Made by a program: the position numbers and the translations under genes. From Flavobacterium sp. BFFFF1 (GTDB lineage: Bacteria; Bacteroidota; Bacteroidia; Flavobacteriales; Flavobacteriaceae), in contig NZ_NKJE01000017.1 of assembly GCF_002256285.1 (NCBI RefSeq), positions 1 to 64,000 of the forward strand: 64,000 bases of DNA. Direction: 5' to 3'. This document shows positions 28,707 to 38,070 of the stretch, piece by piece. The notes beneath the pieces are model-generated. The model was not told where the DNA came from and searched no databases. It saw nothing but the letters and a program-made list of their open reading frames with translations. Within the stretch, counting starts at the first letter, position 1, and each line of letters starts with the position of its first letter.

Positions 28707-31060
28707 TTTCCCAATTCTGAAACCAGTTCATTGTAACTGTATAGCTTCGGGCTTGTTTGGTCATACATTACGGATACCCGTATTCCCTTTAATCCGGAAA
28801 CACCCTGCAGGTCTTCTACGTCAAAGAATTCGACTTCTGGTCCCAAACGCTTTTTGTGCTGTAAGAACGCAATATAACGCTTGTATTCTGATCCTTCCTC
28901 CTGCTGTGCGTATACAATTGTAATTTTATTTTGTGCCGTAATCCGTTCGGTAGTCCCTTTAATAAAGGCTTTATCAATGCGTTTCTTGACCACTTCGTAA
29001 CGCGCATTATAAGAACCGTCGACGTCAAACCGTTTTTCATCCATCCTGAAACGAATCGTAATGGGTAAGTTAATCACCAGGATCAATGACGCCACTTCCA
29101 TAGGAAAGGGAAGCGAAGGCTGCAATTTATGGTATTCGTTTTCCATATCGCACATCACCTGCAATTGCCACAGCCGCAGGTTATATAGGTAAAGGAAGTT
29201 AAATTGCGGTTCGTTTGTGATGGAATTCCCGATATACATATTGTGCTCAACGCCATCGGTTTTAAAACGTTCGTAATAATGGGGATAATATTCCTGCGCC
29301 TCAACCTGCTTTTTGTCCAGGATATTCGCCATTTTCTTATTGATAATCGAAACCGTGGCGTCAAATTTCTTCCGCGAAGCGTAAACTGTCTCTGAATTCG
29401 CATCCAATGCATCGAAATACGCTGCAACCATTTTTTTGATTTCGGTCGTTTCAGGCTGGTGCATTTTCAATATCGGATGAATCTCCTGCTTAATATACCG
29501 CTGTATGATTTGTTCTGAATCGGCTTTGACGTCCGAGGCTATCGAAGTCATATATTGCTCGAGTTCAAATACCTTTTGTTCAAATACGGGCAGTTTCTTC
29601 GCCGCATTGATTGCCTCAAAAATGTCCTTCAACAAATTGACCTGTACCAATATATCATCTTTGGTAGTAGCATTCCGCTTTTCTGAAGATCCTTTAATAT
29701 CGATTTGTCCAAACAACGGATACACATTATTGAAAACAATTTCATGCAACGACGCCGCATCATTAAGATGGCTGAACGCTTCTTCCCGAAATTTCCAATA
29801 AACGCTCGGGTGGATTGTCGTATACTCCTTTTGTATCAGGGCCTCGATCTGGTTGCGAATATCCGAATAGTACCGGTCAATCGTGTCAATCAGGTAAGGA
29901 AGCACAATGTCCAGTTTATTGGAATTGATGGAATTGAGACGTTTTTTTGTAGCGGAAACCAATTCAATTACTCCAAGTAACGTCCCATTTTTAACCACAG
30001 GCGCAAAAATGGCACTTTGAATGTCCTGCGCCAGCAGTTGTCCGCCTATAAGCGCTTTTGGGTGTTCACTATGGAATTTTTCCACATCGGAAATAACAAA
30101 ATACTTCTGTTCTTTAATTAATTCCGGCATATCACTATGACAAAGAAAATCACCGCAATCCGTTGTTGCATCATCATATGACAGAAAACTGTGGATGTTT
30201 TTTTCGAAAGGAGAAACCGTAAATTTGTTGGTAACCGGGTCAATCGAACTGTATCCAATGCGCAGGTCGTTAAACTGGAAAATGGACCGGAAAATTCCCT
30301 GAAAACTTTCACGGATTATTTCGGTATCCAGCTCCTGTTTCGGACTCAGTAAATTGGTTTTGAGGTTAGAAACGGCGCTTTCTACTGTGGCATCATATAA
30401 CGACATGATCCCGAATCCACGCATAATCCAGCTTTGCGGTGGGAATTTTTCCTTCCAAAGCGCGGTATCTTCAAAATTATCGATCAACATCTCAATGTCT
30501 TCGGCGGTAATGGGCTTGGATTTTTCAGTAGGCAGGATTTCGATAAAATCTGCATTGTACAAAATCCGGTAATGCTTTTGAATGCCGTTTCCGTCTGGAA
30601 TATCGTAAAAAAACGGCTTCGCAAAATCAAACTTATGCCCATAATAGCCATTCAGGATCATACAGCAACTCATCACATAAAACCTTTCGTCAGTAAAATC
30701 CCTGACTTCCATATCAAAGTCGGGACCGGCATTGTTTAGTATTTGCTGAAAGCGCGCCGAGTAATTAAAGACGATATTGTGAAACGGAATTGTAACTGCT
30801 TTGATTTCGTTGTTGGTCAATGCGGTTGGAAAAAGATCCGCAAGCAGGTTCCCGATCAGGTGTTTGTGCATTTTGATCGTATCAAAATCCTTAATACCAT
30901 CGCGCAGTTCCGGTACTTTAGCGGCCGCTTTAAGCAGTCCCTGCGCATAGTGGGCACGATAGTCTACATCAGAATTGGCAATCTCTTCAAGGTTTTCGAG
31001 CAGCCTATGGAAAGAGATCTGGACTTCGAATGGATTGTCAATGGGTTCCTTTAAAATCAT
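28703..31060 (-). CDS. GAF-domain-containing protein (785 aa)
   Basis: A cytoplasmic protein without signal or membrane segments. A helical N-terminal part (1-230) is followed by a GAF-type domain at about 235-400, whose sheet and loops include FQFNDLRIGYSS, YFVISDVEKF, IQSAIFAPVVKNGTLLGVIELVS. Helical coiled-coil stretches (400-600) and an alpha/beta C-terminus follow. No kinase, cyclase, GGDEF or DNA-binding output domain is recognisable, so the signal path is unknown. Its stop overlaps the stop of the HD-PycTM gene by 4 nt, tail to tail. A good promoter lies just upstream (31080-31113). Confidence 0.8.
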   Translation of the reverse strand: MILKEPIDNPFEVQISFHRLLENLEEIANSDVDYRAHYAQGLLKAAAKVPELRDGIKDFDTIKMHKHLIGNLLADLFPTALTNNEIKAVTIPFHNIVFNYSARFQQILNNAGPDFDMEVRDFTDERFYVMSCCMILNGYYGHKFDFAKPFFYDIPDGNGIQKHYRILYNADFIEILPTEKSKPITAEDIEMLIDNFEDTALWKEKFPPQSWIMRGFGIMSLYDATVESAVSNLKTNLLSPKQELDTEIIRESFQGIFRSIFQFNDLRIGYSSIDPVTNKFTVSPFEKNIHSFLSYDDATTDCGDFLCHSDMPELIKEQKYFVISDVEKFHSEHPKALIGGQLLAQDIQSAIFAPVVKNGTLLGVIELVSATKKRLNSINSNKLDIVLPYLIDTIDRYYSDIRNQIEALIQKEYTTIHPSVYWKFREEAFSHLNDAASLHEIVFNNVYPLFGQIDIKGSSEKRNATTKDDILVQVNLLKDIFEAINAAKKLPVFEQKVFELEQYMTSIASDVKADSEQIIQRYIKQEIHPILKMHQPETTEIKKMVAAYFDALDANSETVYASRKKFDATVSIINKKMANILDKKQVEAQEYYPHYYERFKTDGVEHNMYIGNSITNEPQFNFLYLYNLRLWQLQVMCDMENEYHKLQPSLPFPMEVASLILVINLPITIRFRMDEKRFDVDGSYNARYEVVKKRIDKAFIKGTTERITAQNKITIVYAQQEEGSEYKRYIAFLQHKKRLGPEVEFFDVEDLQGVSGLKGIRVSVMYDQTSPKLYSYNELVSELGN

Positions 31061-31079
31061 GTCCCGAACTTTTAGAATG

Positions 31080-31113
31080 CAAAGATACTAAATGATTAAA
31101 CGCGCTTATCAAA
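31080..31113 (-). promoter_or_regulatory. Promoter of the GAF gene (TTTG-N22-TATCTTTG)
   Basis: On the minus strand TTTG (31113-31110) is followed after 22 nt by TATCTTTG (31087-31080), a full -33/-7 pair in the flavobacterial spacing range, 19 nt before the start codon. This is the most complete promoter in the window. Confidence 0.7.
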
Positions 31114-31165
31114 TGTCTGATCGATCAGCTATGAACAACTAGTATTTTTCTATCTCCTCAAAGAA

Positions 31166-34100
31166 TTATTTGAAATACTTTTTCCCTTTGAAATAGGTAA
31201 TCGCTCCCAACAAGCTTATTGCGCCGATACTTTGCCATATCCAGCCCAGTGATTTGGCTTCGCCACTGGCGTAAGAATGCAATCCTGACAAGTGGAAGTT
31301 CACACCGTAATAGGTAAATAATATCGAAATGAACGCATACATGCTCATCAGATTAAAAATCCATTTGCCTCTTAAGGTCGGAACAAACCGGGCATGGATT
31401 ACAAAAGCGTATACCATAATACTGATCAAAGCCCATGTTTCTTTCGGATCCCAACCCCAGTAACGACCCCAGCTTTCATTAGCCCACTGCCCTCCCAGAA
31501 AATTCCCAATGGTTAGCATGACAAGACCTATCGTTAAAGCCATTTCATTGATGTAAGTGATTTCCTGGATATTTAGCCTCATTTTTTGCTTATTCCCTTC
31601 GTTGGTAAACAACATCAGCAATAAGGAGACAAAGCCAAGAACCATACCCAATGCAAATGGGCCGTAACTCGCTACGATAACGGCAACGTGAATCATCAGC
31701 CAGTATGAATTCAACACCGGCTGCAGGTTTGCGATTTCCGGATCAATCCAATTGGCATAAGCAGCCATCAGGATAATCGACGTCACGAACGCGCAGGCCG
31801 CAATAGTAAGCTTTGATTTACGGTCAAATGCAAGCCCGAAGAACATCGTCGACCAGGCAACATAAACGATTGCTTCATACGCGTTGCTCCACGGTGCGTG
31901 CCCTGAAATATACCACCTCGCAATTAAACCTAAAGTATGCGCTGCAAACAATAAGGCGATAATCACATGCATCGCATTCACCAAAATTCGCATGAATTTG
32001 TTCTCCTTAAAAATCCGGATAATCACAAAAACCATCATAACCACCCCAGCCGTCATGTAAAGGAAAAACAGGTTTTGGAAAATGTTGATTTTGTTATAAA
32101 GGATTTCATACGAGATTTTATCCTCATCCGGCATCACCTTTGCCCCATACTTTTTCTGGAATTTGGAAATCCCATCAAGGTAAAAGTCGGCCTCCTTATA
32201 GTTATTTTTTAATGCGCCATCGGCTAATGAATTCAGGTAAATGGGAATAATCTGCTTGGTAAAAACGGAATCAAGCCCTTGAAATTTTGCCGTACCCAAT
32301 TCTGCGAAAGAAACCCATTTATTGTTCTTATCGCCGGGAATCGGGAAAATCCTGAGTATATTTCCCATTAAAGCCGAGTTCATCAGGAACACTTTTTTAT
32401 CTGTTTCAATAAAATCTTTCTCGAATTGATCCGGATTGGCTTCCTTATTCGCCTTATCGACGTATTTGGACAATTTATAGTTCCCTTTTTCGTCGAAGAA
32501 ATTGATGAATCGCGCCAATTTTTGCGTGGCAGGGATTCCGAGTATTTTCCTGATGCTGTCGTTGCCCGGTTTGATATAGATCAGCGGCACTTCAAACCAT
32601 AAGTCCGGGCTTTGCGTCATCGACAGGAACACCTGGTCTGCATTCATGCCTTTGTACTTTTCAGAATGGCTGACTTTCCTTAGCAATTCCGAGGAAAAAG
32701 TATTCACCGGTTTCATTCGGCCACCGGCATCCTGAATCACCAAACGTCCGAACTTCGAGGCATGGGCCTCTCCTACTTTATATTTTTTGAGGATCGAGTC
32801 AATTCGCTGCTCAGAGATCTGCGTGTGCTGCTCGTTGTGTTGTGCAAACGAATTAAGTCCGAGGAACAACAGCGCGATGGCCAAAAGACTGGCTTTCTTT
32901 TCCTTCACTTTGTTCAATTTCCTTTTCAGGTCAGCGAAACGCGAATGTTTGGTAAACATGATTGCCATCATCCCAAAAAACAACATAAAATATCCGGAAT
33001 AAGTGATCACCGTTCCCCAGAAATCGTGGCTCACCGAAAGTTTGGTCCCTTTTTCATCATCATCATATGACGACTGGAAGAAACGGTATCCCTGGTAATC
33101 CAAGACGTGGTTCATATGGATATTATAGTCAAATTGATTTTTCTTACCGCCTGTAGTGTCAATCACGGTAACCTCACTTTCAAATGCGGAAAAACTCTCT
33201 GTTCCCGGATACCGCTCCGCGTTGAAATCATTTAGCTTTACAGCAAAAGGTGTGTTGAAAACTTTGTTGCCGAACGAAAGCGTGAACTCGAGATTGCCGG
33301 AATTGAAAACCTGCACTTTCGAAGCTTCGGGAACACCGCTCATGAGCGACAGCTCTTTTTCCTTACCCTCCGCGATCACTTTAACCACAAGCACATCATC
33401 TGCTTCCTTGTCCTTTTTATAATTGTTGTCCGAAACGTATTTCTGCACGCCTTTCATCGCCGGATTCGGAAAGACAAACTGCGCACCGCCTACATTGTAG
33501 AGTGAACGCAGCATTAACGGCTGTACAGAGTCTTTCGCGACACCGCCCTGTAATTTATCCGCCATTCTCATAAAAGTTCCTGCAAATGGCGTTTTTATAG
33601 TCAATGCAGTCCCTTCACCGGTTACATTTACAGCACCCTGGGTTGGTTTATTGAACGCAAAAAGAATGTTGTGAATGTTGATGACCTCGCCGGATTTAAG
33701 GAAGTGTTCGTGGCGCGTGCCTCCTCCTGCTTCTACCATTTTCAAATAGATCTCACCGTTCTTGTCTTCTTTGATTTCAGGCTTCGCATTCATGATGTAA
33801 TCGACATAGCGTACTTCATAAGGGATATCCGCAAAACGGTCTGAAATTGAAAAATCATTGTTAGTCGCCTGGGAAAGCAGCAATTCTTTCTCTTTAACTT
33901 TCCGCTTCAGCCCTCCTTTGTACTGGCCGTCAACACTGATATTCAGGAAGTTTTTTTCCGAATAAAACTCATTGGAGGTACTTCCTTCGCGGATCAGCAT
34001 CATGCCCTCGTAGCTGATGTATCTCGTAATTCCGGCACCGATTAAGATAAAAATAAACGAAAGGTGCAGGATTAGTGTCGCCCATTTTTCCCGTTTATAA

Positions 34101-34324
34101 AGTTGGTATCTTTTGATGTTCCCCAGAAAATTGATCAGGAAAAACAACATGATTGCCTCAAACCACCACGAATTATAAATCAGTATGCGGGCAGTTGCCG
34201 TGTTGTATTTACTCTCTATAAAAGTTCCGGCTCCCATTGCCACCGCAAAAAGGATAAAAAGAGCAGCCATTAAACGTGTAGAAAAAAAGAAAGACGCCAG
34301 TCGGGAAAGTACTTTATGGTCCAT
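31166..34324 (-). CDS. ccsBA: Fused CcsB(ResB)-CcsA cytochrome c biogenesis protein
   Basis: A 1052-aa System II cytochrome c synthase that moves haem across the inner membrane and attaches it to apocytochromes in the periplasm. The N-terminal half is ResB/CcsB-like: helices near 10-110, a periplasmic domain to about 445, and another helix. A long periplasmic stretch follows. The C-terminal 300 residues are CcsA-like, with the haem-binding WWD motif (SWGRYWGWDPKETWALIS, near 950-965) and conserved histidines in AAHTLGLIARWYISGH, HVAVIVASYGP and FVIHARF. Fusion of CcsB and CcsA is usual in Bacteroidota and epsilonproteobacteria. A signal-peptide-like segment (LLFLGLNSFAQ) lies inside, around residue 480. 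Confidence 0.95.
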   Translation of the reverse strand: MDHKVLSRLASFFFSTRLMAALFILFAVAMGAGTFIESKYNTATARILIYNSWWFEAIMLFFLINFLGNIKRYQLYKREKWATLILHLSFIFILIGAGITRYISYEGMMLIREGSTSNEFYSEKNFLNISVDGQYKGGLKRKVKEKELLLSQATNNDFSISDRFADIPYEVRYVDYIMNAKPEIKEDKNGEIYLKMVEAGGGTRHEHFLKSGEVINIHNILFAFNKPTQGAVNVTGEGTALTIKTPFAGTFMRMADKLQGGVAKDSVQPLMLRSLYNVGGAQFVFPNPAMKGVQKYVSDNNYKKDKEADDVLVVKVIAEGKEKELSLMSGVPEASKVQVFNSGNLEFTLSFGNKVFNTPFAVKLNDFNAERYPGTESFSAFESEVTVIDTTGGKKNQFDYNIHMNHVLDYQGYRFFQSSYDDDEKGTKLSVSHDFWGTVITYSGYFMLFFGMMAIMFTKHSRFADLKRKLNKVKEKKASLLAIALLFLGLNSFAQHNEQHTQISEQRIDSILKKYKVGEAHASKFGRLVIQDAGGRMKPVNTFSSELLRKVSHSEKYKGMNADQVFLSMTQSPDLWFEVPLIYIKPGNDSIRKILGIPATQKLARFINFFDEKGNYKLSKYVDKANKEANPDQFEKDFIETDKKVFLMNSALMGNILRIFPIPGDKNNKWVSFAELGTAKFQGLDSVFTKQIIPIYLNSLADGALKNNYKEADFYLDGISKFQKKYGAKVMPDEDKISYEILYNKINIFQNLFFLYMTAGVVMMVFVIIRIFKENKFMRILVNAMHVIIALLFAAHTLGLIARWYISGHAPWSNAYEAIVYVAWSTMFFGLAFDRKSKLTIAACAFVTSIILMAAYANWIDPEIANLQPVLNSYWLMIHVAVIVASYGPFALGMVLGFVSLLLMLFTNEGNKQKMRLNIQEITYINEMALTIGLVMLTIGNFLGGQWANESWGRYWGWDPKETWALISIMVYAFVIHARFVPTLRGKWIFNLMSMYAFISILFTYYGVNFHLSGLHSYASGEAKSLGWIWQSIGAISLLGAITYFKGKKYFK

Positions 34325-34359
34325 TTAGTGGAAAATTTTATTTGGTATAAAAAGCCGCA

Positions 34360-34367
34360 CAAAAATA
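34360..34367 (-). promoter_or_regulatory. Candidate -7 element (TATTTTTG) for ccsBA
   Basis: Full TAnnTTTG match on the minus strand, 35 nt upstream of the start codon. No correctly spaced -33 TTTG was found. Confidence 0.45.
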
Positions 34368-34486
34368 AGGAAAAATGTGACGCAATTGCTGTCATACCAA
34401 AGCAATATCTGTTAAAAACGAATTTGAATTTTGTTTCGCCGCAATCTGAAAATACTTATTTTTATCGCGTTTTGTAAAAACTCCTG

Positions 34487-35815
34487 ATGCACAATATCAA
34501 TATCGAATTTGTACTGGCTCTTTTTATCCTCGGCGCTGCGGTGCTCGCGTTCATTTATCATGCTGTATTATACTTCTTTAGCAGAGACCGTTTCCTGATT
34601 CACTACCTGATTTACCTTTTTTTCACTGGGCTATTTTTGTATTCCAAAACGGGACTGATCGCCGTGCAGTTTGGAAATAATTCGCAAACCTACATCATGT
34701 ATGCATTTCGGGAGGCAATACAAATCATATACCTGTGCTCCTATTTTAATTTTATCATTCACGCCATTGGCATTTCGGGAAGAGAAAAGCCATTCCTGTT
34801 TCGGTTTTGGCCGGCTACAGCAGTCCTTTTGCTGTTATATGCTGCACTATTTAGCATCTCGAAACTCTATTTTCCATTGGAAGATTATACAATTCCATTT
34901 GTAATGGCGCGCGTATTCATCTTTGTCATCACCGGAATGATGCTGTATCAAAGCTTCCGTTTGAAAGAAATTAAGTTTCAGCTGATCATATTAATCGGTT
35001 GCACCGTCTATCTTTTGTGCGGGCTAATCAGTTTTGTGGTAAATCTCGAACCGGATGACAGCATGCTCATCTATCCATTAGAGTGGCTGATGATTGGTAG
35101 CTTCATCGATATTATATTTTTCTCCGTCGCTATCGGATACCGCAATAAGAAAACCTGGGAAAGCCTTAATCTTTCGCTGTTGGAGGAAGCAAATAAAGTG
35201 ATTGAAAAACAAGCAGAACTTGAAAATGAAAGAAACCGGATTGCGGCCGATATGCACGACGACCTGGGCAGCGGACTGACGAAAATTACCTATCTGAGCC
35301 AAATGGCTGTCCGGAACGATGACGCGGGCGAGAGCCTTTTAAAAATAAAAACGACGGCGTCAGCGCTTGTTAAAAATATGAGTGAACTGATTTGGGTAAT
35401 GAAGGAGGAAAATAATACGTTGGAAGATTTGACGAGTTACATCAGGGCCTTTGCCTCCGAATATTTTGAATCGAATCATATAGCCTTGCGTTTTTTAATA
35501 GGCGATATGCCCGAAGGTATTGTCGTAAATGGAACAGACCGGCGAAACATCTTCCTTTCGGTCAAAGAGTGCTGCCACAATATTGTAAAACATGCAGCGG
35601 CAACGCAGGCGTCGGTGGGTATTGAATACGCCGAATGCCTTAGCATTGTTATCGCTGACAATGGCAAGGGAATCCCGGATACAGCGGCGCGTGGAAAAAC
35701 CGGAAACGGACTGCAAAACATGGCGTACCGAATGACCAGTATAAAAGGAACCATGGAGATATTGAATAAAAATGGTACTGAAGTCAGGTTTATGATTCCC
35801 GTCGGACGCGGGTAG
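34487..35815 (+). CDS. Sensor histidine kinase, seven-TM sensor with HisKA_3 core
   Basis: A 442-aa protein. Residues 1-215 form about seven transmembrane helices (7TMR-DISM-like), with no large periplasmic domain visible. A short coiled linker leads to a HisKA_3 dimerisation box with phosphoacceptor His257 in RIAADMHDDLGSGLTKI. The HATPase domain shows the N box (VKECCHNIVKHA) and the G1 box (IADNGKGIP). HisKA_3 kinases pair with NarL/FixJ-type regulators, and one follows 71 nt downstream. The stimulus is unknown. A near-match -7 element (TATTTTTA) with an upstream TTTG lies about 25 nt before the start. Confidence 0.93.
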   Translation: MHNINIEFVLALFILGAAVLAFIYHAVLYFFSRDRFLIHYLIYLFFTGLFLYSKTGLIAVQFGNNSQTYIMYAFREAIQIIYLCSYFNFIIHAIGISGREKPFLFRFWPATAVLLLLYAALFSISKLYFPLEDYTIPFVMARVFIFVITGMMLYQSFRLKEIKFQLIILIGCTVYLLCGLISFVVNLEPDDSMLIYPLEWLMIGSFIDIIFFSVAIGYRNKKTWESLNLSLLEEANKVIEKQAELENERNRIAADMHDDLGSGLTKITYLSQMAVRNDDAGESLLKIKTTASALVKNMSELIWVMKEENNTLEDLTSYIRAFASEYFESNHIALRFLIGDMPEGIVVNGTDRRNIFLSVKECCHNIVKHAAATQASVGIEYAECLSIVIADNGKGIPDTAARGKTGNGLQNMAYRMTSIKGTMEILNKNGTEVRFMIPVGRG

Positions 35816-35886
35816 AAAATCAACCGTTTGTATCATTGTATGAAAAAAATAAAGCACTTTACTTTGCACCGTCAAATTTCAGGCTT

Positions 35887-36519
35887 ATGATAGGCATTTG
35901 CATCATCGAAGATTTAATCGACATCCAAAAGGGATTGCAAAGCATCATTGAAAGTGACCGGCGGTTTCATTTGTTAAAGTGTTTTAGCAATGCCGAGGAC
36001 GCCATCAGCGAACTACCCCTGCTGAAACCGGATATTGTGTTGACCGATATCAACCTGCCGGGAAAAACAGGCATCGAATGCGTTTCGGAAATCAAGGCTG
36101 TAGTCCCGGAGATGCTGTTTATCATGTTCACGATTTATGAGGACAACGACCAGGTTTTTGATGCGTTAAAGGCAGGCTCAAGCGGATATATCCTAAAGAA
36201 TACCAGCCCCGAGAAAATTATTGAAGCGCTCGTTGAATTGCACGAAGGCGGAAGTCCCATGACACCCAAAATTGCGCGTAAGGTATTGAATACCTTCAAT
36301 AAAAATATCAACCAGCAGCCAGTGACTGAGTTGTTATCTAAAAGGGAACTGGAGGTTTTAGACCTGTTGAGCAAAGGATTGCTCTACAAAGAAATTGCAG
36401 ACCAGCTGAATATTTCTATCAGCACCGTAAAAAGGCACCTGAACAACATTTACAGCAAATTACAGGTGCAAAACAAAATTGAAGCAGTAAACAAATTATA
36501 CAACAAAAACCAGGGATAG
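35887..36519 (+). CDS. NarL/FixJ-type response regulator
   Basis: A 210-aa protein with an N-terminal receiver domain, acidic pocket near Glu8-Asp9 and phosphoacceptor Asp54 in IVLTDINLPGKTG, with conserved Lys in YILKNTSPEK. The C-terminal LuxR-type helix-turn-helix reads SKRELEVLDLLSKG and EIADQLNISISTVKRHL. ATG 35887 is preferred because the protein then begins with the first receiver strand (MIGICIIEDL); the in-frame ATG at 35836 adds 17 unrelated residues. It is the partner of the HisKA_3 kinase just upstream and should activate or repress genes when phosphorylated. Targets are unknown. Confidence 0.94.
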   Translation: MIGICIIEDLIDIQKGLQSIIESDRRFHLLKCFSNAEDAISELPLLKPDIVLTDINLPGKTGIECVSEIKAVVPEMLFIMFTIYEDNDQVFDALKAGSSGYILKNTSPEKIIEALVELHEGGSPMTPKIARKVLNTFNKNINQQPVTELLSKRELEVLDLLSKGLLYKEIADQLNISISTVKRHLNNIYSKLQVQNKIEAVNKLYNKNQG

Positions 36520-36606
36520 GACTGATCAACCTGACTCCTGAATTGCATGGCGGGGCACCATAAAAAAGCCCACAAAATCAATCATTAATCAAAAAAACGA
36601 ACACCA

Positions 36607-37551
36607 ATGAAACACTTTAACTTTTTTGTGGCCCTCGTCACACTTTCAGCAACGCTATGCCAGGCACAGCCTGTGATTTCAAGATCAAATGTAAACACGA
36701 CTAATTTTACCTCAGAGTTCCTATATGCACCCGCTGACGGATTTGTGCCTGGAGACGCCGGCGCTGATCAGGTGTGGGATTTCTCAGATCTGGACCTGAT
36801 GCTGGTTGGCAACGACACCACTATGCCGGTCGCATCGACGCCTTATGCGGCTACCTTTCCCACAGCAAATTACTGTTATAAATACGATGGCATCTTTGGG
36901 GGAGGTGACCGTTATTATTATCATCATATAACAGCCACTAAATATGACATTCTTTCCATCGCTTACAATGGAACGAACGGCGACAATTATAATGCAGATC
37001 CGCGTACTTTTATGATTTTCCCTTATGCCTACAATGATGTTTATACTGACACCTATGTGTCTTCAGTCGATATGATTGTGAAAAACGTCACAGCAACCTA
37101 TGACGCCTATGGCACCATTATCATGCCGTATGGAACCTTCGACAATGTGATACGCCAAAAAATAGTCACAAATGGTGTTACCGATTATATCTGGTTTAAT
37201 GTGAATCCATTTTACCCGATCGTTCAAACCGTTTTAGCGGAAAATGGACTCGGTATTGTAAAAAACACAACTTTGCTTGGGGTGGATGACCTTTCAAAAA
37301 CCAAATTTACAGTATATCCGAACCCCACTTCCGGACTTATTTCAATCGGCGCAACTGAAGGGCTGAACGAAGGCGCAACTGTGACCATTTACAACAATAT
37401 TGGACAGAAAATTTTCGAAACGGAATTCAACCCTTTGAACAGTAATGCAATTGATATCGATATCAGCAGCCAACCTGCCGGATTGTATTTCGTAACCACA
37501 AATGATAAAAAGAGCAGGGAATTGTACACCCAGAAATTGATTAAGAAATAA
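36607..37551 (+). CDS. T9SS type A sorting-domain protein, unknown function
   Basis: A 314-aa secreted protein with a Sec signal peptide (FFVALVTLSATLCQAQ) and a C-terminal T9SS type A domain (KFTVYPNPTSGLISI to the final KLIKK). The 210-residue body between them is Tyr-, Asp- and Asn-rich, with predicted beta strands (DQVWDFSDLDL, YDAYGTIIMPYGTFDNVIR). No catalytic motif is recognisable. It follows the two-component pair by 87 bp and is closed by its own terminator, so it may be a separate unit or a target of that pair; the latter is only a guess. Confidence 0.88.
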   Translation: MKHFNFFVALVTLSATLCQAQPVISRSNVNTTNFTSEFLYAPADGFVPGDAGADQVWDFSDLDLMLVGNDTTMPVASTPYAATFPTANYCYKYDGIFGGGDRYYYHHITATKYDILSIAYNGTNGDNYNADPRTFMIFPYAYNDVYTDTYVSSVDMIVKNVTATYDAYGTIIMPYGTFDNVIRQKIVTNGVTDYIWFNVNPFYPIVQTVLAENGLGIVKNTTLLGVDDLSKTKFTVYPNPTSGLISIGATEGLNEGATVTIYNNIGQKIFETEFNPLNSNAIDIDISSQPAGLYFVTTNDKKSRELYTQKLIKK

Positions 37552-37571
37552 CATCATTAAATACTGCTAAT

Positions 37572-37597
37572 AAAAACCTGCCTCGCGCGGGTTTTTT
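37572..37597 (+). terminator. Rho-independent terminator
   Basis: GC stem around GCCTCGCGCGGGT flanked by A-run and T-run (AAAACC / GGTTTTTT), with one wobble pair. It closes the T9SS gene transcript. Confidence 0.8.
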
Positions 37598-37645
37598 ATT
37601 TTGATCCGAATTTCTTTTGTATATTTATTTAAAATCGAAATAACC

Positions 37646-38044
37646 ATGGTCAATATCACCGCCAGTATTGGCAACGAAAACTTCAGGACTGAAATTAAAG
37701 GGTCAAATACCATTATCGCCGATGAACCAAAAGAAAAAGGGGGACAGAACCTGGGTCTGAATCCGGGGGAACTCCTCGCCGCCTCGCTGGCATCCTGCAG
37801 CCTGATTACGATGAAAATGTATGCACAACGAAAGAACTGGGATCTCCAGCACGCTTTTGTTGAAATTTCTTATGACCACGATGAAAAGGAACATACGGCA
37901 AACATGATAAAACACATTACACTCACCGGAACGCTTGATGAAGAACAGCGAAGCCGATTGAAGTATATTGCCGGAGTCTGCCCGGTGCACCGTCTGCTCG
38001 AAAAATCAATCCATATTGAAAGTTTCCTGACAGATGCCGTTTAA
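37646..38044 (+). CDS. OsmC-family protein
   Basis: A 132-aa protein from ATG 37646; an ATG at 37601 would add 15 residues not seen in the family. OsmC/Ohr fold with the two usual cysteine regions: NPGELLAASLASCSLITMKMYA and GVCPVHRLLEKS. Such proteins reduce organic or lipid hydroperoxides through the Cys pair, although the YhfA-like branch this resembles is less well characterised. It should be a cytoplasmic dimer. A second, more Ohr/OsmC-like paralogue is at 62173-62583. Confidence 0.9.
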   Translation: MVNITASIGNENFRTEIKGSNTIIADEPKEKGGQNLGLNPGELLAASLASCSLITMKMYAQRKNWDLQHAFVEISYDHDEKEHTANMIKHITLTGTLDEEQRSRLKYIAGVCPVHRLLEKSIHIESFLTDAV

Positions 38045-38058
38045 TCCTATCTTTTCGA

Positions 38059-38066
38059 TAATTTTG
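38059..38066 (+). promoter_or_regulatory. -7 element (TAATTTTG) four bases before the DUF2520 start codon
   Basis: Full TAnnTTTG match ending 4 nt before ATG 38071. Transcription would begin at or next to the start codon, giving a leaderless mRNA. Confidence 0.5.
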
Positions 38067-38070
38067 CTGC

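Noticed and set aside
27534..31060. A complete Pycsar defence operon
   Set aside because: The PycTM domain is present, but no uridylate or cytidylate cyclase is found. The neighbouring GAF protein has no cyclase motifs and lies on the opposite strand.
35822..35886. Perfect -7 promoter before the response regulator gene
   Set aside because: The sequence TACTTTG is one base too short for TAnnTTTG, so it was not listed as a promoter. Co-transcription with the kinase is the simpler view.
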